DNA of 9,522 nt from Flavobacteriaceae bacterium (GTDB lineage: Bacteria > Bacteroidota > Bacteroidia > Flavobacteriales > Flavobacteriaceae), in contig JAAZXZ010000138.1 in NCBI GenBank assembly GCA_014239895.1, positions 1 to 9,522 on the forward strand, given 5' to 3'. The notes beneath the pieces were generated by a model that searched no databases, was not told the origin of the DNA, and saw only the letters and a list, made by a program, of their open reading frames with translations. Both the position numbers and the translations under genes were made by a program. How positions within the stretch are numbered: position 1 is the stretch's first letter; each line of letters starts with the position of its first letter. Positions 6,736-9,522 of this stretch are shown piece after piece.

Positions 6736-7560
6736 ATGAAACAATATTTAGATCTTGTAAAACACGTTCTAGAAAAGGGTGATTTTAAAGAAGATAGAAC
6801 TGGCACTGGCACAAAAAGTGTCTTCGGCTACCAGATGCGGTTTGATTTAAGTAAAGGATTCCCAATGCTTACTACAAAAAAATTGCATTTAAAATCAATT
6901 ATATATGAACTGCTTTGGTTTCTTAAAGGTGATACTAACATCAAATATCTAAACGAAAATGGCGTAAGAATATGGAATGAATGGGCTGATGAAAATGGAG
7001 ATTTAGGACCTGTTTATGGATTTCAATGGCGAAATTGGAATGGGGATAATATTGATCAAATAAAAGAACTAATTGATAATTTAAAGAAAAATCCTAATAG
7101 TAGGAGGATGCTTGTATCAGCATGGAATCCATCTGTTCTACCTGATACCTCAAAATCATTTAATGAAAATATTTCCCAAGGGAAAGCAGCTCTGCCTCCA
7201 TGCCATGCTCTTTTTCAATTTTATGTAAATGATGGGAAATTATCATGTCAGCTTTATCAAAGAAGTGCTGATGTTTTTTTAGGTGTTCCATTTAATATTG
7301 CTTCATATTCCCTATTTACTTTAATGATTGCTCAAGTATGTGGATACATTCCTGGCGACTTTATACATACATTTGGAGATGCTCATATTTATACTAATCA
7401 TTTTGATCAGGTAAAATTACAGTTAACTAGATCTCCAAAACAACTGCCAACTATAGAGATTAATTCAAAAATTACTGATATATTTAATTTCAGCTTTGAA
7501 GATTTTAAATTAATTAACTATGATCCAGATCCTCATATAAAAGGAGATGTAGCTGTTTAA
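6736..7560 (+). CDS. thyA: Thymidylate synthase (ThyA type)
   Basis: Converts dUMP plus 5,10-methylene-tetrahydrofolate to dTMP plus dihydrofolate in the cytoplasm. The 274 residues compare with 264 in E. coli. Catalytic and binding residues are all visible: R21 (RTGTGT), E58 and W80, the phosphate-binding R123/R124, the nucleophile C156 in LPPCHALFQFYV (153-164), QRSAD (175-179), N187, and H217/Y219 in DAHIYTNH. The roughly ten extra residues lie just before the active-site Cys (about 136-150) and match a short insertion that I recall in flavobacterial ThyA. It ends in DVAV, close to the usual C-terminus that closes over the active site. ATG 6736 gives the standard MKQYLDLVKHVLE start. folA follows after 7 nt, so the enzyme that consumes the dihydrofolate product is made from the same transcript. 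Confidence 0.97.
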   Translation: MKQYLDLVKHVLEKGDFKEDRTGTGTKSVFGYQMRFDLSKGFPMLTTKKLHLKSIIYELLWFLKGDTNIKYLNENGVRIWNEWADENGDLGPVYGFQWRNWNGDNIDQIKELIDNLKKNPNSRRMLVSAWNPSVLPDTSKSFNENISQGKAALPPCHALFQFYVNDGKLSCQLYQRSADVFLGVPFNIASYSLFTLMIAQVCGYIPGDFIHTFGDAHIYTNHFDQVKLQLTRSPKQLPTIEINSKITDIFNFSFEDFKLINYDPDPHIKGDVAV

Positions 7561-7567
7561 TAATATT

Positions 7568-8071
7568 ATGAAATCAAAAGAAAATTGTCTTACTATAATT
7601 GTTGCCGCTTCTGAAAACAATGCAATTGGGAAAAACAATAAACTTATTTGGGATCTTCCAGATGATCTACAAAGATTTAAAAGTTTAACATCAGGACATT
7701 ATATAATTATGGGCAGAAAAACATTTGACACATTTCCAAAATTACTCCCAAATAGAACACATATAGTAGTTTCTAATAAAAAAAATCTTAATGTTCCCGA
7801 TGAAGTTATTGTTGTAAATAATTTTTCAGATGCAATAGAAATTAGCAAAAATGATACTAATCCATATATAATAGGAGGTGGTCAAATTTATAAACTTGGG
7901 ATTAATCTTGTAGACAAAATAGAGCTTACCAGAGTTCACAATACTTTTGAAGCAGATACTTTTTTTCCAGAATTAAATCTAAATAAATGGAGGCTTGTAT
8001 CTAAAACTTTTCATGATATTGATGAAAAACATGATCATTCATTTACTTATGAGACATATGAAAAAAAATAA
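7568..8071 (+). CDS. folA: Dihydrofolate reductase
   Basis: Reduces dihydrofolate to tetrahydrofolate with NADPH and so regenerates the cofactor oxidised by ThyA. The 167 residues are normal for bacterial type I DHFR. Visible motifs are IIVAASENNAIGKNNKLIWDLPDD (10-33), with W28 and the catalytic D33 (E. coli W22 and D27); the NADPH-binding MGRKTF (48-53); PNRTHIVVSN (61-70) with the substrate-carboxylate Arg63; IIGGGQIY (101-108); T121 (E. coli T113); and the C-terminal strand HSFTYETYEK. The N-terminus is about six residues longer than in E. coli (MKSKENC), with no other in-frame ATG near, so ATG 7568 stands. It begins 7 nt after thyA and is followed by fabD after 21 nt. Confidence 0.96.
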   Translation: MKSKENCLTIIVAASENNAIGKNNKLIWDLPDDLQRFKSLTSGHYIIMGRKTFDTFPKLLPNRTHIVVSNKKNLNVPDEVIVVNNFSDAIEISKNDTNPYIIGGGQIYKLGINLVDKIELTRVHNTFEADTFFPELNLNKWRLVSKTFHDIDEKHDHSFTYETYEKK

Positions 8072-8092
8072 TTTATACTATATTTAATTATT

Positions 8093-8974
8093 ATGAAAGC
8101 ATATATATTTCCTGGTCAAGGTGCGCAGCATTCTGGAATGGGGTTAGATCTATATAATGATTCCTCCTTAGCAAAAGATCTATTTGAAAAGGCTAATAGC
8201 ATTCTAAAATTTGATATAACTGAAATAATGTTTAGTGGATCCCTAGAAGATTTAAGACAAACTAAAGTGACTCAACCCGCGATTTTTTTACATTCAGTGA
8301 TTTTAGCTAAAACACTAGGCAGTAATTTTAAGCCTGATATGGTAGCAGGCCATTCACTAGGAGAATTTTCTGCACTAGTAGCAAATAATACCCTTAGTTT
8401 TGAAGACGGATTAAAGTTGGTTTCTGAAAGAGCTCAAGCTATGCAAAAGGCATGTGATAATAATCCTGGAACAATGGCTGCTGTTCTTGAATTAGAGAAT
8501 AGTGTGGTAGAAAATATATGTGAAGAGACTGAAGGGGTCGTGGTAGCTGCAAACTATAATTGTCCAGGACAATTAGTCATCTCAGGTGAAATTAAAGCCA
8601 TTGATCTAGCTTGTGAAAAATTAAAAGAACAAGGGGCAAGAAGAGCTCTTGTATTGCCAGTTGGAGGAGCCTTCCATTCTCCTCTAATGGAGGAAGCAAA
8701 ACAGGAATTAGAAAATGCCATTAACAATACTACATTTAATAAACCCTTATGCCCAGTTTATCAAAATGTAACATCATTTGCAGTTTCTGATCAAATGAAA
8801 ATAAAAGAAAATTTAATAGCCCAATTAACATCTCCTGTAAAATGGACACAGTCAATTCAAAAAATGGTAACTGATGGTGCAACGAATTTTATTGAGTTGG
8901 GGCCAGGGAAAGTATTGCAAGGATTAGCACGTAAAATCAATGGTAATGTAGAGGCATCTTCATTATCAAGTTAA
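8093..8974 (+). CDS. fabD: Malonyl-CoA:ACP transacylase
   Basis: Transfers the malonyl group from CoA to acyl carrier protein, the entry step of type II fatty acid synthesis. The 293 residues are of usual length (E. coli 309). The acyltransferase fold is clear: the oxyanion motif FPGQGAQHSGMG (6-17), the nucleophile S88 in the elbow GHSLGEFSAL (86-95), the malonyl-carboxylate R113 (SERAQAMQ), the NYNCPGQLVISG region (154-165), the catalytic H195 in GGAFHSPLM (191-199), and Q244 in QLTSPVKWT, equivalent to E. coli Q250. GHSLGEFSAL and the stand-alone size argue for FabD rather than a polyketide acyltransferase. No other fab genes lie alongside it. The lspA start follows two bases after its stop. 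Confidence 0.96.
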   Translation: MKAYIFPGQGAQHSGMGLDLYNDSSLAKDLFEKANSILKFDITEIMFSGSLEDLRQTKVTQPAIFLHSVILAKTLGSNFKPDMVAGHSLGEFSALVANNTLSFEDGLKLVSERAQAMQKACDNNPGTMAAVLELENSVVENICEETEGVVVAANYNCPGQLVISGEIKAIDLACEKLKEQGARRALVLPVGGAFHSPLMEEAKQELENAINNTTFNKPLCPVYQNVTSFAVSDQMKIKENLIAQLTSPVKWTQSIQKMVTDGATNFIELGPGKVLQGLARKINGNVEASSLSS

Positions 8975-8976
8975 TT

Positions 8977-9459
8977 ATGATAGGTAAAAACAGAAATATT
9001 TCAATTACTATTCTTATTGCTGTAAGTATCTTATTGGATCAACTTAGTAAATTTTTAATTCGCCAGAATGTTGATCAATATTCCGAGATAAAATTAATAG
9101 GAGATTACTTTATTTTAACAAATGTTGAAAATAGTGGTGCATTTCTAGGGATGGGAAGTGATTTTTCTCCTTTTATAAAAACAATTTTTTTGCTTATTCT
9201 TCCCGTAATTGTATTAATATGTATAATGGTTTATGTTTACAGAGATAAACAAATTGATAAAATTTCACTAATTGGATTTTGCTTTATTATTGGAGGAGGA
9301 ATTGCTAATATTTACGACAGAATTCTCTATGGATCAGTAACTGATTTCCTTTTTATTGACCTTGGTGGAATTTTTAAAACAGGTATTTTTAATATAGCTG
9401 ATTTATCAGTAACTACAGGAATGATACTTATCTTACTAATGAGTTTTAAGAGTAAATAG
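8977..9459 (+). CDS. lspA: Lipoprotein signal peptidase (signal peptidase II)
   Basis: An inner-membrane aspartic protease that removes the signal peptide from diacylglyceryl-modified prolipoproteins just before the lipobox cysteine. The 160 residues have four hydrophobic segments (about 9-28, 66-88, 97-113, 139-157). Conserved family positions are all present: D21 in LDQLSK; N52 in VENSGAFLG; GGGIANIYDR (106-115) with D114; and the probable catalytic pair D123 (SVTDF) and D142 (FNIAD), spaced 19 apart as D124/D143 are in the Pseudomonas aeruginosa enzyme. The family's GN before xxDR is AN here, a mild variation. The ATG lies two bases after the fabD stop, so the gene is co-transcribed with fabD. 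Its TAG stop is separated by one base from the stop of a convergent gene. Confidence 0.95.
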   Translation: MIGKNRNISITILIAVSILLDQLSKFLIRQNVDQYSEIKLIGDYFILTNVENSGAFLGMGSDFSPFIKTIFLLILPVIVLICIMVYVYRDKQIDKISLIGFCFIIGGGIANIYDRILYGSVTDFLFIDLGGIFKTGIFNIADLSVTTGMILILLMSFKSK

Positions 9460-9460
9460 A

Positions 9461-9522
9461 TTAGTTCTTATATACTATTCCATTTTTCATTACAAATATT
9501 ACATTTTCCAATGTTGAAACAT
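9461..9522 (-). CDS. C-terminal end of a probable amidohydrolase-family protein (5' part beyond right edge)
   Basis: On the minus strand the frame ending at TAA (9461-9463) reads VSTLENVIFVMKNGIVYKN, with no stop back to the window edge. The pattern LENV-x-FVMKNG-x-VYK is the usual last strand pair of the small beta-sandwich domain that closes amidohydrolase-superfamily proteins (imidazolonepropionase-like and related). Only 19 residues are visible, so neither the substrate nor the exact family can be given. The gene runs tail-to-tail with lspA. The other two minus frames have stops within this stretch. Confidence 0.6.
   Translation of the reverse strand, partial: VSTLENVIFVMKNGIVYKN

Noticed and set aside
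6736..7560. The ten-residue length difference in ThyA as a novel insertion
   Set aside because: All catalytic residues are in place, and I recall the same short insertion before the active-site Cys in other flavobacterial ThyA proteins.
1..9522. Mobile element, CRISPR array, tRNA/rRNA, toxin-antitoxin, phage or defence genes
   Set aside because: Every sizeable open frame is a recognisable core gene, the gaps are at most 136 bases, and I saw no repeated array, transposase motif or RNA-gene signature.

Overview
The window looks like a chromosomal housekeeping region from an AT-rich, probably streamlined (perhaps marine) member of the Bacteroidota, most likely Flavobacteriia. Four things support this. 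The protein sequences (PdhB, EtfB, EtfA, HppA, ThyA) resemble the flavobacterial versions I know. Start codons lack Shine-Dalgarno sequences. Several gaps carry the Bacteroidota -7 promoter element TAnnTTTG. Codons strongly favour A/T endings, with AGA for arginine. The lineage call is an inference from memory, not from a search.

Left part (1-2760, minus strand): pdhB (pyruvate dehydrogenase E1 beta) is followed after 67 bp by the 5' part of hppA, a membrane pyrophosphatase that runs off the left edge with its C-terminus missing. A 136-bp divergent promoter region (2761-2896) separates this unit from the plus-strand genes.

Right part (2897-9459, plus strand) is a tightly packed series: etfB-etfA (electron transfer flavoprotein), a DUF151/bifunctional-nuclease protein with a UVR motif, a CNT-family nucleoside transporter, thyA, folA, fabD and lspA. 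Gaps run from -20 to +77 bp. At the right edge (9461-9522) the last 19 codons of a minus-strand gene, probably an amidohydrolase, converge on lspA with one base between the two stop codons.

Functionally the genes cover central carbon and energy metabolism (pyruvate to acetyl-CoA, PPi-driven ion pumping, flavoprotein electron transfer), thymidylate and folate metabolism (nucleoside uptake; ThyA makes dTMP and dihydrofolate, FolA recycles the dihydrofolate), the malonyl-ACP entry step of fatty acid synthesis, and lipoprotein maturation. I see no mobile element, CRISPR array, RNA gene, phage gene, defence system or broken gene, and no stretch over 300 bases without a gene. I do not see a new biological system. 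The most informative detail is in HppA: the ion-gate glutamate is absent from its usual place in TM6 and present in TM5, which points to a flavobacterial-type, K+-dependent proton pump.
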